This document shows, in pieces, positions 45,314-45,901 of a stretch of DNA of 45,901 bases. How positions within the stretch are numbered: position 1 is the first letter of the stretch; each line of letters starts with the position of its first letter. The translations under genes and the position numbers were made by a program. The stretch is from Nostoc sp. CHAB 5836 (lineage in GTDB: Bacteria > Cyanobacteriota > Cyanobacteriia > Cyanobacteriales > Nostocaceae), in assembly GCF_020829445.1 (NCBI RefSeq), contig NZ_JAIVFV010000041.1, forward strand, positions 1-45,901. Reading direction: 5' to 3'. The notes under the pieces are model-generated. The model did not search any database. It was not told the DNA's origin and saw nothing but the letters and a program-made list of their open reading frames with translations.

Positions 45314-45901
45314 CTATGACTCACTACCGGAAAAAAATATAGGTAATACAAAGGCTGTCACAATTCCACTCAGCACAATCACCTCAATAATTCTGAGGGG
45401 AAAATTATTTTGCATAAGATTATTAATTCCCGCACCAAAGTTAGCTTGTAAAGTAGTCAACCAGGCACGGAAACGATTAGACCATTGACCAGGGCTATCT
45501 TCTGGGCGAAACTTCCATGAAAACATAGAGAGTAACAACGGCGCACCACCCACCTTGGTAGACATCAAAAGATGAATCGCCACACAGCAAACCATGACAA
45601 CCCACGCACCAAGGTGGAGGTAATACCAAATATGATAGAACTGCCCTGTGGGGAGCCACTCTTCTTTCATCATCCTGCCAGAATTCACAGCCAAAACAGC
45701 AGCAATGAGCATAAGAGTATTTGCCAGACGTTGCAAGCTAACCCACCAAATGGGCTTGCCAACCTGGGTTAGTTGCTGTAAAAAATCAGATTGGGGCAAG
45801 CGCTTTTGTCCCGCATGAAAGCTATAGAGGGCAAAAGTTGGCAGAACAAGCAAGAAACATAAAGCAAAAGTGCCGTGAATGCCTTGAATATCCGCGATTT
45901 G
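45314..45901 (-). CDS. Cytochrome b561-type membrane protein, 5' truncated by window
   Basis: The frame stays open to the window edge (reading ...DIQGIHGTFALCFLLVLPTFALYS), so the start is outside; at least 195 residues are seen. Membrane segments at HGTFALCFLLVLPTFALYSF, LQRLANTLMLIAAVLAVNSG, YYLHLGAWVVMVCCVAIHLL and the C-terminal IIEVIVLSGIVTAFVLPIFF carry spaced histidines (HG, H of FHAG, YYLHLG, AIHLL) suited to b-type heme binding, as in cytochrome b561/Ni-hydrogenase cytochrome b domains. It is probably an electron-transfer membrane protein of unknown partner. Confidence 0.65.
   Translation of the reverse strand, partial: QIADIQGIHGTFALCFLLVLPTFALYSFHAGQKRLPQSDFLQQLTQVGKPIWWVSLQRLANTLMLIAAVLAVNSGRMMKEEWLPTGQFYHIWYYLHLGAWVVMVCCVAIHLLMSTKVGGAPLLLSMFSWKFRPEDSPGQWSNRFRAWLTTLQANFGAGINNLMQNNFPLRIIEVIVLSGIVTAFVLPIFFSGSES

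Overview
The window looks like chromosome from a filamentous, heterocyst-type cyanobacterium (Nostoc or a close relative). The signs are many GCGATCGC (HIP1) octamers, numerous short palindromic mobile repeats between genes, tandem heptamer-type repeats, a high-light-inducible chlorophyll-binding protein gene, and long multi-domain kinases typical of Nostocales. No rRNA, tRNA, CRISPR array or intact insertion sequence was seen.

Region 1 (about 0.7-16.6 kb, all + strand) is the standout. It holds all seven enzymes of the MEP isoprenoid pathway (dxs, ispG, ispH, ispE, dxr/ispC, ispF, ispD). Interleaved with them are a geranylgeranyl-diphosphate-synthase-type prenyltransferase, an integral-membrane terpene cyclase of the fungal Pyr4/PaxB family, a Rieske oxygenase, a membrane di-iron desaturase/hydroxylase, a small membrane exporter, an archaeal-type (UPF0200-like) P-loop kinase and an unrecognised protein with a terpene-synthase-like acidic helix. 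The simplest reading is a self-supplying terpenoid cluster, probably for a diterpenoid or meroditerpenoid: its own C5 supply, a C20 chain, cyclisation, oxidative tailoring and perhaps export. Short inverted-repeat elements sit in several of the gaps.

Region 2 (about 17-26 kb) is mostly housekeeping: a GAP/LysE-type membrane transporter behind a strong hairpin, an exported SGNH hydrolase, larE, a hybrid histidine kinase with a minisatellite-encoded GDE linker, a livH-type permease, a 45-residue membrane protein, lipA, and a response regulator.

Region 3 (about 26.5-36 kb) is a signalling and sesquiterpene locus: a 1897-residue Ser/Thr-kinase/AAA/GAF/histidine-kinase protein, a cytochrome P450 remnant, a class I sesquiterpene synthase, and a receiver-histidine kinase whose transmitter resembles that of the giant kinase. 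It resembles the terpene synthase-P450-two-component miniclusters known from Nostoc, here with the P450 decayed.

Region 4 (about 36.5-44.6 kb) is an operon-like set on the + strand: a dynamin-like GTPase, an Hsp70/actin-fold protein resembling SrfB, and an unrecognised 363-residue protein. An Rpn/DUF2887-type nuclease gene with a frameshifted duplicate of its tail lies between the first two. It resembles the poorly understood SrfB/SrfC systems. The window closes with an Hlip gene and the 3' part of a cytochrome b561-type gene on the - strand.
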